From: an uncultured Pelagibacteraceae bacterium
Lineage (GTDB): Bacteria; Pseudomonadota; Alphaproteobacteria; Pelagibacterales; Pelagibacteraceae
DNA length: 64,000 bases
Assembly (NCBI GenBank): GCA_902595465.1
Contig: CACJQE010000002.1
Location: 1 to 64,000, forward strand
Reading direction: 5' to 3'
Shown here: piece after piece, positions 20,492 to 30,612 of the stretch
Position numbering within the stretch: position 1 is the first letter of the stretch
Layout: the number at the start of each line of letters is the position of its first letter
The notes under the pieces: generated by a model
The model's database searches: none
What the model was told of the DNA's origin: nothing
The model's input: only the letters and a program-made list of their open reading frames with translations
Position numbers and translations under genes: made by a program

Positions 20492-21582
20492 TTAGTTTAT
20501 ATAAAGAACTTTCTAAAAAATTATCTATTTCTCCATCTAATACCTTTTCAGGACTAGAGCTTTCAAAATTAGTTCTATTATCTTTTACCATTTTGTAAGG
20601 GTGTAATACATATGATCTAATTTGATGACCCCATCCAATCTCTGACTTTGAATTTTCAAGATTTTCATTTTCTTTTTCTTTTTTTTTTAACTCATAATCA
20701 TAAAGTCTTGCTCTTAACATATTCATGCAAGTTTCTTTATTTTTGTGTTGTGATCTTTCATTTTGACATTGTACCACAATTTTTGTTGGCAGGTGTGTAA
20801 TTCTTACTGCACTATCTGTTGTATTGACATGTTGACCTCCTGCACCACTAGATCTGTATGTATCTATTCTTAAATCTTTTTCTAAAATTTCAACTTCAAT
20901 ATTTTCAGAGATTACTGGGTATACCCAAACACTGGCAAAACTTGTATGTCTTCTAGCACCAGAGTCAAACGGAGAAATTCTAACAAGTCTATGTATTCCT
21001 GATTCATTTTTTAATAATCCGTTTATGTAATCTCCACTTACTTTAATAATTGAAGATTTAATGCCAGCTTCATCGCCTTTATGTTCACTGATAATTTCAA
21101 TTTTGAAATTTTTTTTAGTTGCCCACTTCATATACATTCTTCTTAACATATCAGCCCAGTCTTGACTTTCGGTTCCACCAGCACCTGCGTGAAATTCTAA
21201 ATAACTATCAAATGTATCATTATCATTTGATAGAAAACATCTTATTTCAATTTGTTTAATTTTATTAAAGAGTATTTTTATATTTGAAGTTGTCTCTTTA
21301 ATTATTTCATCGTTATGTTCCTCAATAGCTAAATCATAAATATCAAATAAATCTTTACTTTCATTTGATGTTATCTCGTAATTATTTAATAATTTCTCTA
21401 AATTAGTTTTTTCACGTAAAATTTTTTCAGCATTTTTTTTATCCTGCCAAAAATCTGATTTTTCTATTAAATTTGATAAATTAATTATTTTTTCTGAAAT
21501 CTTAGTCTTTTCAAAGAAACTCCTTTATTCTTTGATTTATTTTTTCTATTTCTGATTTAATATTTAATACTTCCTGATCCAT
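20484..21582 (-). CDS. prfB: Peptide chain release factor 2, expressed by +1 programmed ribosomal frameshift (slip at about 21513)
   Basis: The ORF track starts at internal Met 21149, but the frame extends upstream as ...LEFHAGAGGTESQDWADMLRRMY. A 23-codon leader from ATG 21582 ends AAG GAG TTT CTT TGA A, and the +1 frame then continues EKTKISEKIINLSNLIEKSD. SGAGGQHVNTTDSAVRITH is the GGQ motif. Confidence 0.95.
21508..21525 (-). promoter_or_regulatory. RF2 programmed +1 frameshift cassette (SD-like AAGGAG + TTT CTT TGA)
   Basis: The minus strand AAGGAG.TTT.CTT.TGA has the same SD-to-shift-site spacing as E. coli AGGGGG.TAT.CTT.TGA; TGA is at 21513-21511. Confidence 0.93.
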
Positions 21583-23918
21583 TAATAAAATTTTAATATA
21601 TTTGTTGTATTTAATCTACTATCAAATTTGTTTGATATATTATCTAGTTTATTATCATTTTTTTTAAATGACTCGATTATGGCTAACTTGGTTTTAGGAT
21701 TCGCTTTTTTTCCAGTTTTTGCATCTATGACCATCATATTTATATTATCTGCAACTTTAAAAGGTCTTGCATTAAATGTATTTGCTGTTTTTTTTATGAA
21801 TTCTTTAAATACTGGCATTGCTGTTTTTGAGCCTGTTTCAAATTTACCTAAACTCCTTGGATTATCATAGCCTATGTACACTCCAACCACTAAATTTGAT
21901 GTAAATCCTATAAACCAAGTATCTGTATTTTTGTTTGTTGTTCCGGTCTTGCCAGCTAATTCAAGTTTTAATTCTCTTAAACCTTTTCCAGTTCCTCGTT
22001 CTATAACACCTTTCAACATAGAGGTAATCTGATAGGCTGTTTGTGGTGAAAAAATCTGTTGATATTTATTTTTTATAATTGGGTTACTTGTTCCGTCATA
22101 TGAAATTAAATCACAATTTTCGCAGAATCTTTTTTCATTATTAAAAATAGTTTTTCCTTCACTGTCTTGAATTCTATCAATTAATATTGGATTAACTAAT
22201 TTTCCGCCATTCAAAAAAGAGCAATAAGCACTTGTGATTTTTAACAAAGTCGTTTCAGCAGAGCCCAAAGATACCGACATAAGTTCATCTGGATTTTCAT
22301 AAATATTTAATTTTTTTGAAAAATTTATAATTTTATCTATGCCTAATTCTTGAGCTATTCGGACAGTCATTAGATTTCTTGATTTTTCTATGCCTGTTCT
22401 TAGTGTTGAGGGTCCGTAGAATTTTTTGCCGTAATTTTCTGGTTTCCACATTTTTAAATCATTTCCTTGATCTAATACTATAGGTGCGTCTAATACTAAT
22501 GTTGTTGGTGAAAAATTATTTTCTAATGCTAAAGCATATATGAAAGGTTTGAATGCAGATCCAGGCTGACGTTTTGCTTGAGATGCTCTATTAAATTCAC
22601 TTTGTTTAAAACTAAATCCACCTGACAATGCTAATACTCTTCCGCTATATGGATCCATCACAACAATGCCTCCATTAGCTCTTGGAAGTTGTTTTAAACT
22701 ATAGTTTCCATCAGATAATTTCTTGACATAAATTATGTCACCAATTTTGAATAGTTTTTTGAATTCCTTTCGCGTCCAATCAATATCATTGAAATTAATT
22801 ATTCCATTATCATCATTTTGTGTTTTGATGACTGTTTCAAATTTGTCAATTCTAGTAACAACAGCCACTTCCCATCCTAAAGATTTTTCTAAATTTAAGT
22901 CTTTAAGATCTTTTTTCCAATTTTTGTATTTTTTTATATTTGATAGAGGACCTCTCCATCCTTTTCTCTTATCAAATTCTTGCAAACCATTCCTAAGTGA
23001 TTGTGTAGCAATTTTTTGTAATTCTAAATCCAAAGGTGTCTTGATGTTAAATCCTTGTTTATATACTTTATCATATCCATATTTATCAATTACATCTTTT
23101 CTAACATCTTCTACATAATATCTAGAATCTTCTAGGTAAATTCTTTTTCTCTTTTGTAATTTAATTTTAGAGTTAATTAATTTAGAGTGTTGTTTTTGAT
23201 CAATGAATCCATTATCTAATAAATTATTTAATACTAAGTTTCTTCTAAATTTTGCTAAATCCTTGTTTTTATATGGATTGTATTTGCTTGGTGCTTTTGG
23301 AAGAGCGGCTAGAAGTGCAGCCTCTCCATAATTCAGTTCGCTTATTGGTTTATTAAAATATCTTAAACTAGCTGATGCTATACCATAGCTACCCTCACCA
23401 AGATAAATTTGATTTAGATAAAGCTCTAGAATTCTTTTTTTTGATAAAACACGCTCAATTCTAAAAGCTAATATTGCTTCCTTTATTTTTCTATCAATAC
23501 TTACTTCATTAGTTAAAAGAAAGTTTTTTGCTAATTGCTGGGTAATAGTAGAGGCACCTTCTAATCTTTTTGAGTAAAGTAGATTAAATATGTTATTTTT
23601 AATTGCTCTTACTACTCCTTTGGCATCTACCCCTGGATGGTCAAAAAAGTTTTTATCCTCTGCAGATAAAAAGGCATTTATCACGGTTTGAGATATAGCA
23701 GAATATGGAACAAAAATTCTTTTTTCAGATGAAAAATCGCTTACTAACACTCCGTTTCCTGAATACAGCTTGCTTGATACTGGCGGTTTATAATTTTTAA
23801 GATATTTGTAATCTGGCAATTTATTGGAATAAGTCCAAAGAATAGATATTATTGATAATAATATCAGAAGAGATGACAATAATCCAAATATTAGTAATCT
23901 TTTAAAGAACTTTTGCAT
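21582..23918 (-). CDS. mrcA: Penicillin-binding protein 1A (bifunctional transglycosylase/transpeptidase)
   Basis: GT51 motifs (SAEDKNFFDHPGVD, EGASTITQQLAKNFLL, LYLNQIYLGEGSYGIASAS) and transpeptidase motifs (RQPGSAFKPFIY, KTGTTN). Confidence 0.95.
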   Translation of the reverse strand: MQKFFKRLLIFGLLSSLLILLSIISILWTYSNKLPDYKYLKNYKPPVSSKLYSGNGVLVSDFSSEKRIFVPYSAISQTVINAFLSAEDKNFFDHPGVDAKGVVRAIKNNIFNLLYSKRLEGASTITQQLAKNFLLTNEVSIDRKIKEAILAFRIERVLSKKRILELYLNQIYLGEGSYGIASASLRYFNKPISELNYGEAALLAALPKAPSKYNPYKNKDLAKFRRNLVLNNLLDNGFIDQKQHSKLINSKIKLQKRKRIYLEDSRYYVEDVRKDVIDKYGYDKVYKQGFNIKTPLDLELQKIATQSLRNGLQEFDKRKGWRGPLSNIKKYKNWKKDLKDLNLEKSLGWEVAVVTRIDKFETVIKTQNDDNGIINFNDIDWTRKEFKKLFKIGDIIYVKKLSDGNYSLKQLPRANGGIVVMDPYSGRVLALSGGFSFKQSEFNRASQAKRQPGSAFKPFIYALALENNFSPTTLVLDAPIVLDQGNDLKMWKPENYGKKFYGPSTLRTGIEKSRNLMTVRIAQELGIDKIINFSKKLNIYENPDELMSVSLGSAETTLLKITSAYCSFLNGGKLVNPILIDRIQDSEGKTIFNNEKRFCENCDLISYDGTSNPIIKNKYQQIFSPQTAYQITSMLKGVIERGTGKGLRELKLELAGKTGTTNKNTDTWFIGFTSNLVVGVYIGYDNPRSLGKFETGSKTAMPVFKEFIKKTANTFNARPFKVADNINMMVIDAKTGKKANPKTKLAIIESFKKNDNKLDNISNKFDSRLNTTNILKFY

Positions 23919-23999
23919 TTTAGTTTAAATATCTTGCGAATTTGTTATTCTTAAGGCACAGAATTTATTAAATTAACTTATGAAAAAATCAGCAATATT

Positions 24000-25766
24000 A
24001 TGTCAAAAAATTTATATATCGATGCATCGCATCCTAATGAAACTAGAGTTGTACTTAAAAGTAATAATCATATCGAAGACTATGAATATGAAAGTATAAA
24101 CAACACTTTAATTAAGAATAATATTTATCTCGGAAAAGTAAGTAGAATTGAACCTTCTTTACAAGCAGCGTTTGTTGACTTTGGAAGAGAAAGACATGGT
24201 TTTCTATCTTTTAATGATATCCAGTCTGATTATTATCAGCTACCTTTAAGCGATTTAGAAAAAATAAAACAAGAAGAAGAGAAAGTTCGAGAGGAACTTT
24301 CAAAACAAAGTGAAAACATAGAAGATAAAATTCTTGAAGGTAAAGAGGAAATTAAAATTGATGATCCTGTTGAAAAAAAAGAGGACGATGAAAAAGATAA
24401 AATAAATACTCAAAAAAAATTTCCATCAAAAAGATACAAAATCCAAGAAGTAATAAAACCAAATCAAGTAATTTTGGTTCAAGTGTTAAAAGATGAAAGG
24501 GGTTTTAAAGGAGCAGCGCTTAGTACTTTTATTTCCATTGCTGGGAAATACATAGTCTTAATGCCTAACACAGCCAAAGGTGGGGGAATTTCTAGAAAAA
24601 TATTTAATCCAGGAGAAAGAAAAAAAATTAGAAATATATTAAATGAAATAACTATTCCAAAAGAGATGGGAATTATAGTTAGAACAGCAGGATCAAACAA
24701 AACAAAAAATGAAATCGAGAATGATTTAAAAAATTTAATTAAAGTTTGGGATCAAATAAAAGATAACGCATTAAATTCAATTGCCCCGTCTTTAATTCAT
24801 CAAGAAAGTGATATTATAAAAAGATGTATAAGAGACATGTACGATGATGATACTCAAAATATATATGTTGAAGGAAATGAAGGATATCAAAAAACAAAAA
24901 ATTATTTGAAATTAATGATGCCAAATCAATTAAAAAAAGTTAAAAAATATAGAGATAAAGTACCCCTTTTTTATAAAGAAAATATAGAAAAAAAATTATT
25001 TGAAATTTTTGAGACAGAAGTGAAACTGACTTCAGGTGGATATTTAGTAATAAATCCAACTGAGGCACTAGTTTCTATAGATGTAAACTCAGGAAAATCA
25101 ATAAAACAAAAAAATGTTGAAAGCACTGCTTTTGATACAAATATCGAAGCAGCAGAAGAAATTGCAAGACAAATAAAAATAAGAGATTTATCTGGATTAA
25201 TAATAATTGATTTTATTGATATGCTTAGTTTCAATAATCGAAGACAGGTTGAAAGAAAATTAAAAGAGAAATGTAGACATGATAGAGCAAGAATTCAAAT
25301 TGGTAGAATAAGTAATTTTGGATTACTAGAAATGTCAAGACAGAGATTAAGAGAAAGTAATGTCAAATGGCATATGAAATTGACAGATGAAACCTTTGTA
25401 TTGAAAATACTTAAATTAATTGAAATAAAATCATTAGAACATAATGCAAAATTAGTAGAATTAACTATTAACGATAAAATTGAAAAACATATTACTGATC
25501 ACTATGACGAATTAGTTAAATACTTTGAAAAAAAGTACAAAGCTAAAATTGATTTAAACACAAATAATGATTTAAATTTAGAAGACTATATAATTGAGTT
25601 CAAATCAAAAACAAAGAAAGTATTAGATAAAATTGAAAAAGTTGAGAAACTTGAAACTTTAAAAATTGAAAACAAAAAAGATGATAATATTGCTAAAAAT
25701 AAAGAGAGAAAGATATTTAAAAAAAGGAAGTTCAGAAAAAAATTTTACAAGAAAAAAACTAAATAA
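24000..25766 (+). CDS. rne: Ribonuclease E/G family protein
   Basis: S1 domain (NIYLGKVSRIEPSLQAAFVDFGRERHGFL), RNase E/G catalytic core (SGGYLVINPTEALVSIDVNSGK, LSGLIIIDFIDM, RIQIGRISNFGLLEMSRQR). Confidence 0.93.
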   Translation: MSKNLYIDASHPNETRVVLKSNNHIEDYEYESINNTLIKNNIYLGKVSRIEPSLQAAFVDFGRERHGFLSFNDIQSDYYQLPLSDLEKIKQEEEKVREELSKQSENIEDKILEGKEEIKIDDPVEKKEDDEKDKINTQKKFPSKRYKIQEVIKPNQVILVQVLKDERGFKGAALSTFISIAGKYIVLMPNTAKGGGISRKIFNPGERKKIRNILNEITIPKEMGIIVRTAGSNKTKNEIENDLKNLIKVWDQIKDNALNSIAPSLIHQESDIIKRCIRDMYDDDTQNIYVEGNEGYQKTKNYLKLMMPNQLKKVKKYRDKVPLFYKENIEKKLFEIFETEVKLTSGGYLVINPTEALVSIDVNSGKSIKQKNVESTAFDTNIEAAEEIARQIKIRDLSGLIIIDFIDMLSFNNRRQVERKLKEKCRHDRARIQIGRISNFGLLEMSRQRLRESNVKWHMKLTDETFVLKILKLIEIKSLEHNAKLVELTINDKIEKHITDHYDELVKYFEKKYKAKIDLNTNNDLNLEDYIIEFKSKTKKVLDKIEKVEKLETLKIENKKDDNIAKNKERKIFKKRKFRKKFYKKKTK

Positions 25767-26532
25767 TTCCTTTATTTGTAGTTGATGCAGATCCAAATAA
25801 ATTTGGATTAATTCTTCCAGACAAATATGATTTTCTTCCAGAAATTACTGCAAGCTTCATTGCTTCTGCCATTTGAGATGGATTTTTAGCTTTTGCAATT
25901 GCAGTATTTATTAAAACACCGTCACATCCTAACTCCATTGCAATACTGGCATCAGAAGCTTGTCCAATTCCAGCATCAATAATTAAAGGTAATTTTGTTT
26001 GTTTTCTAATAATTTTAATATTAACTTTATTTTGTATTCCAAGACCTGAACCAATTGGAGCAGCAAGAGGCATAATTGCAACAGCACCTGCATTTTCCAA
26101 TCTTTTTGCCATTAATGGATCATCATTGCAATAAACCATTACTTTAAAACCCTCTTTTGTTAATAATTCAGTAGATCTTAAAGTTTCAATCATTTCAGGA
26201 AAAAGGTTTCTTTTGTCACCTAATACCTCTAATTTTACTAATTTCCATCCACCTATTTCTCTTGCTAATCTTAAAGTTCTAATTGCATCTTCTGCCGTAA
26301 AACATCCGGCTGTGTTAGGCAAATATGTTATTTTTTTTGGATCTATATAATCCATTAATCTGGCTTTATTCTTATTAGATATGTTTACTCTTCTGACTGC
26401 AACTGTCACTATGTCTGCGCCAGAAGTCTTAATAGCTTTAGCACATTCACTGAAGCTTTTATATTTTCCAGTTCCAACTATCAAGCGTGATTTAAAAATC
26501 TTATTTGCTATCTTAAATCTTTTGTCAATCAT
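25759..26532 (-). CDS. thiG: Thiazole synthase
   Basis: SRLIVGTGKYKSF, TYLPNTAGCFTAEDAIRTLRLAREIGGWKLVKLEVLGD, DAGIGQASDASIAMELGCDGVLINTAIA. Confidence 0.96.
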   Translation of the reverse strand: MIDKRFKIANKIFKSRLIVGTGKYKSFSECAKAIKTSGADIVTVAVRRVNISNKNKARLMDYIDPKKITYLPNTAGCFTAEDAIRTLRLAREIGGWKLVKLEVLGDKRNLFPEMIETLRSTELLTKEGFKVMVYCNDDPLMAKRLENAGAVAIMPLAAPIGSGLGIQNKVNIKIIRKQTKLPLIIDAGIGQASDASIAMELGCDGVLINTAIAKAKNPSQMAEAMKLAVISGRKSYLSGRINPNLFGSASTTNKGII

Positions 26533-26750
26533 TATCCACCACCGATAAAATGAACAATTTCTATTTTATCACCTTTCTTTAATCGAATTTTAGAAATTCT
26601 ATTTTTGTCTATAATTTTTTTGTTTATTTCTATAGCTATTTTATTTAATGGCATTTTTAATTTTGTAATCAAGCTCTTAAGTGTAAATTTAGGAATTATT
26701 TGCATTTGCTTGCCATTTACAGTTATTTTTATTTTATTTTTAATTTTCAT
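26532..26750 (-). CDS. thiS: Sulfur carrier protein ThiS
   Basis: 72-aa ubiquitin-like protein ending IVHFIGGG; abuts thiG. Confidence 0.92.
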   Translation of the reverse strand: MKIKNKIKITVNGKQMQIIPKFTLKSLITKLKMPLNKIAIEINKKIIDKNRISKIRLKKGDKIEIVHFIGGG

Positions 26751-26766
26751 ATATTATAAAGAATTC

Positions 26767-27210
26767 GTGAGTAAAATATTAATCATTAATGGTCCCAATC
26801 TTAATCTAATAGGTGAAAGAGAACAATCACAATATGGTAGCAAAGATTATAAATTCCTAAAGGATATTTGTGAGAAAAAATCTAAAGAATTAAATTTAAC
26901 TCTTGAAATGAAACAATCAAATGTTGAAGGAGAAATCGTAGATATTATTCAAAGTGCCAGAAATGAATTCGATGGAATTATAATTAATGCAGGTGGATAT
27001 AGCCACACATCAGTTGCAATTAGAGATGCACTAGATATATTTAAAGGCAAAATAATTGAACTTCATATATCAAATATATATAAAAGAGAGGAATTTCGTC
27101 ATAAATCTATAATAAGTGGTGTTGTTACAGGAATAATTTGTGGATTAGGAATAAATGGATATATTTTAGCCATAAATTCTATGCATGAGATGTTAAATGA
27201 AAATAAATAA
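26767..27210 (+). CDS. aroQ: Type II 3-dehydroquinate dehydratase (GTG start)
   Basis: SKILIINGPNLNLIGEREQSQYG, IINAGGYSHTSVAIRDAL, ELHISNIYKREEFRHKSI. The track start at 26605 lies in antisense thiS; GTG at 26767 fits the family N-terminus. Confidence 0.93.
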   Translation: MSKILIINGPNLNLIGEREQSQYGSKDYKFLKDICEKKSKELNLTLEMKQSNVEGEIVDIIQSARNEFDGIIINAGGYSHTSVAIRDALDIFKGKIIELHISNIYKREEFRHKSIISGVVTGIICGLGINGYILAINSMHEMLNENK

Positions 27211-27619
27211 AAATATAATCAAGGAGCTTACAGAATATTTAAATGAATTTAATCTTACAGAGATAGAATACACTGAAAAAGATATAAAAGTTAAAGTATC
27301 AAAATCTTCTGGATCAAATTTAGCATCAATTAAAGAAATAAAATCAGAAATAAAAACAGAAAATATTAAAATAGATAATGTTAGTGGGACTGAAGTTCCA
27401 TCGCCTATTATAGGAACAGCTTATTTAGCACCAGAACCTGGTGGTAAAAAGTTTGTAGAAGTCGGTAAAAAAATTAACAAAGGTGATACAATAATGATTG
27501 TTGAAGCTATGAAAACAATGAATCACGTACCATCTCCAATAGCAGGTACTGTAAAAAAAATTTGCGTCGAAGATGGTCAACCTGTTGAATATGGACATAC
27601 GATAGCAATAATTGAGTAA
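27197..27619 (+). CDS. accB: Acetyl-CoA carboxylase biotin carboxyl carrier protein
   Basis: PSPIIGTAYLAPEPG and biotinylation motif VEAMKTMNHV. Confidence 0.95.
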   Translation: MKINKNIIKELTEYLNEFNLTEIEYTEKDIKVKVSKSSGSNLASIKEIKSEIKTENIKIDNVSGTEVPSPIIGTAYLAPEPGGKKFVEVGKKINKGDTIMIVEAMKTMNHVPSPIAGTVKKICVEDGQPVEYGHTIAIIE

Positions 27620-27621
27620 TA

Positions 27622-28959
27622 ATGTTCAAAAAAATTCTTGTTGCAAATAGAGGTGAGATAGCTGTTAGAGTTATAAGAGCCTGTAAAGAATGGGGTATAC
27701 AAACAGTCGCCATTCATTCTGATGTTGATAGAAATAGTATGCACGTTAGATTAGCCGACGAAAGTATATGTGTAGGTCCACACCAAGCAGCAAATAGTTA
27801 TTTAAACATTCCTGCCATAATGTCAGCTATTGAATTGACAAATTCTGAAGCTGTTCATCCGGGATATGGTTTTTTATCTGAAAATTATGAATTTGCAAAA
27901 ATTCTTGAACAAAACAAAATTAAATTTATTGGTCCATCGTCTTCATTAATTAAAATGATGGGTGATAAAATTGAAGCAAAAAAAATTGCAAAAAAATATG
28001 GTCTTCCAGTGATTGAAGGATCTGAAGGAGGTGTAACTGATTTTACTGAAGCAAAAAAAATATGTAATCAAATTGGATATCCTGTGTTAATAAAAGCTGC
28101 TGGTGGTGGTGGTGGAAAAGGCATGAAGGTCGTTACAAAAGAAGATGAATTTGAAAGTTTATTTTTGACTGCAAAAACTGAAGCTAAAAAATTTTTTGGT
28201 AATGATGAAGTATATATTGAGAAATTTTTTCAAAATCCTAGACATATTGAAGTTCAAGTATTATCTGGAAAAAATAGAACTGTGCATCTATACGAGAGAG
28301 ATTGCTCTATTCAAAGGAGACATCAAAAACTTATTGAAGAAACACCTAGTCCATTACTTAGTGATGAAATAAGAAAAGACCTATTTGATAGAACTGTAAA
28401 AATGGTAAGCCAAATTGGATATGAAGGTGCAGGGACAGTAGAATTTATTTTTGAGGATGGAAAATTTTATTTTTTAGAAATGAATACTAGAATACAGGTT
28501 GAACATCCAGTAACTGAAGTTGTGACAGGAATAGATTTAATCAAAGAACAGATATGGATTGCTTATGATGGCAACACTGCTTTAAAACAAGAAGATATTA
28601 AACCAAGGGGTCACGCAATTGAGTGTAGGATAAATGCTGAAGATGTGAGTAAAAATTTTCAGCCTTCACCAGGAGAAATTACTATGTGTCATCAACCATC
28701 TGGTTTTAGAACAAGAGTAGATGGAGCAATATTTCAAGGTTATAAAGTAACTCCATATTATGATAGCATGATTTGTAAAGTAATATGTCACGGAAGAAAT
28801 AGAACTGAAGCAATTCAAAGAATGCGGAGATCTCTTGATGAATTTGTTATTGAGGGCATTAAAACAACTATAGACTTACACAAAATTCTCTTAAATCATG
28901 AAAAATTCTTGAATTCCAATTTTAATGTTAGTTGGCTAGACAAAGAGAAATTACTTTAA
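27622..28959 (+). CDS. accC: Acetyl-CoA carboxylase biotin carboxylase subunit
   Basis: FKKILVANRGEIAVRVIRACKE, AAGGGGGKGMK, FLEMNTRIQVEHPVTE. Confidence 0.97.
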   Translation: MFKKILVANRGEIAVRVIRACKEWGIQTVAIHSDVDRNSMHVRLADESICVGPHQAANSYLNIPAIMSAIELTNSEAVHPGYGFLSENYEFAKILEQNKIKFIGPSSSLIKMMGDKIEAKKIAKKYGLPVIEGSEGGVTDFTEAKKICNQIGYPVLIKAAGGGGGKGMKVVTKEDEFESLFLTAKTEAKKFFGNDEVYIEKFFQNPRHIEVQVLSGKNRTVHLYERDCSIQRRHQKLIEETPSPLLSDEIRKDLFDRTVKMVSQIGYEGAGTVEFIFEDGKFYFLEMNTRIQVEHPVTEVVTGIDLIKEQIWIAYDGNTALKQEDIKPRGHAIECRINAEDVSKNFQPSPGEITMCHQPSGFRTRVDGAIFQGYKVTPYYDSMICKVICHGRNRTEAIQRMRRSLDEFVIEGIKTTIDLHKILLNHEKFLNSNFNVSWLDKEKLL

Positions 28960-29363
28960 GAATAACATTTTTTTAACCAAATATCATAGACAGGATGATC
29001 AAAAGGTCTGATTGATGGAGATGAAGCAAATGTCCAGTCGTTAAATATAAAAACTTTATTTTCGTCTTTATTGACTGTATCTCTTACTTGCATATATGCA
29101 GTAACTTCTGGATCATCATCAAATTTTGAGTTATTACATTTTAAAATATTTATAGATAGATTTTTAAATTTAATTTCCTGACCAACCTCAATCTCTATAA
29201 TATCACTCTGAGAGTTTACTTTGTCTAATATTGTTAAAACAGCATAATTTTCTGTTCGTAATTGATTTTCACTCAAAGAATTGATCATTAATAAAAAATA
29301 AGTAAAAAAAATAAGTATATAAACTTTAGCTTTTCCAAGAAGTGTATTTTTTGTTTGAAGCAT
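28956..29363 (-). CDS. DUF2155 domain-containing protein (start uncertain)
   Basis: C-terminal KVFIFNDWTFASSPSIRPFDHPVYDIWLKKC is typical of DUF2155; N-terminal signal-like segment overlaps the upstream gene. Confidence 0.8.
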   Translation of the reverse strand: MLQTKNTLLGKAKVYILIFFTYFLLMINSLSENQLRTENYAVLTILDKVNSQSDIIEIEVGQEIKFKNLSINILKCNNSKFDDDPEVTAYMQVRDTVNKDENKVFIFNDWTFASSPSIRPFDHPVYDIWLKKCYS

Positions 29364-29682
29364 TTTTACTTATGTTTTTTTTTGGATGATAGGAATTTTC
29401 TGTTCCGGTTTGATTTGGCATATGATCTTTTTGCCAACTATATTTGTCTAATTCATGACTGTTTTCAATTTTATTTCCAGTATGATGCATCCAAGAATAC
29501 CATTCACTTGGTATTTTTGATGCTTCAACTTCCCCGTTGTAAATAACCCATCTTTTTCCTGACTTGCTTTCATAATATTTGTTACCTGAATTATCTTCGC
29601 CGACTAATTTTCCAAATAAAATTGTATTTAGCATTGTGCCAAATGTTTGCTTGTTCCACCAAGTAAAAATTTCTTTAATCAT
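29326..29682 (-). CDS. NADH:ubiquinone oxidoreductase NDUFA12/B17.2-like subunit
   Basis: GEDNSGNKYYESKSGKRWVIYNGEVEASKIPSEWYSWMHHT matches the NDUFA12 family. Confidence 0.9.
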   Translation of the reverse strand: MIKEIFTWWNKQTFGTMLNTILFGKLVGEDNSGNKYYESKSGKRWVIYNGEVEASKIPSEWYSWMHHTGNKIENSHELDKYSWQKDHMPNQTGTENSYHPKKNISKNASNKKYTSWKS

Positions 29683-29790
29683 TTTATTTAATTAATTTTC
29701 AATTTATAATTGTAAATTTACAATTAGACTAAAATTAAAAAATGTATATACATAATTCTTACCAAGATTCAATTTACAAATAGGATTACA

Positions 29791-30612
29791 ATGGCAAAAT
29801 ATTTAGTAGAGACATATTATACATGTAGCTTTAAAGTATCTCATTATTTAAATGATATAAATGAGGAAAACCTTGACAATTTAGAGAAAAATGAAGATGG
29901 AAAGTTTGAAATTATTGATGTCAAACTAGATAATAGAAAAACAAAAAACCTTCAAGATACTAAAAGTAGTAAAGTAGAAATTGTTTCACAACCAATTAGC
30001 AATCAAGATATTAAAAGTAGTAATAAATCCAAACAAATCGATGAGAATTTTAAAAAAAATATAACTGATAATATAGGTAAAAGATTTAGTATGCCTGATA
30101 GAAGAAAAGGTTATATCCAAAAAGCCTCAATAGGTGATCATAAAGTATATTTGCATACTGGTGAATATGAAGATGGTAAAATAGGCGAAATTTTTATCGA
30201 TACTAGTAAAGAAGGTGAGCTAGTAAAGGCTCTTATGAATAACTTTGCAATAGCAATATCATTGGGCCTTCAATATGGAGTTCCACTAGATGAATTTGTG
30301 AATGCATATTTAGATACAAAATTTGAACCTTCTGGTAAAGTTTACGGAAATGACCGAATAATGAGTGCAAGTTCAATATTAGATTATATTTTTAGAGAGC
30401 TAGCGATTTCCTATTTAAACAGAGAAGATTTAGCTCACACCCCATCTATAACTGGCAATTCTGACACAAATGAAAGTCAAGATAGTGAAGATCAGAATCA
30501 ACTAATTAAACTTGTAAAAGATATTACGAGCAAAGGATTTGTTAGAAACGATTATAAAAAGAAACTGGTGGATTTATCAGATATAAGAATAAACCTTAAA
30601 GGAAAAAAATAA
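29791..30612 (+). CDS. Stand-alone protein with NrdJ (B12-dependent ribonucleotide reductase) C-terminal/TSCPD-like domain
   Basis: The C-terminal half, [113 protein letters not shown], strongly resembles the NrdJ C-terminus; no catalytic core is present. Confidence 0.85.
   Translation: MAKYLVETYYTCSFKVSHYLNDINEENLDNLEKNEDGKFEIIDVKLDNRKTKNLQDTKSSKVEIVSQPISNQDIKSSNKSKQIDENFKKNITDNIGKRFSMPDRRKGYIQKASIGDHKVYLHTGEYEDGKIGEIFIDTSKEGELVKALMNNFAIAISLGLQYGVPLDEFVNAYLDTKFEPSGKVYGNDRIMSASSILDYIFRELAISYLNREDLAHTPSITGNSDTNESQDSEDQNQLIKLVKDITSKGFVRNDYKKKLVDLSDIRINLKGKK

Noticed and set aside
26605-26766. N-terminal extension of the aroQ ORF in the track
   Set aside because: This part is antisense to thiS and unlike AroQ; GTG at 26767 gives the canonical SKILIINGPNLNLIG start.
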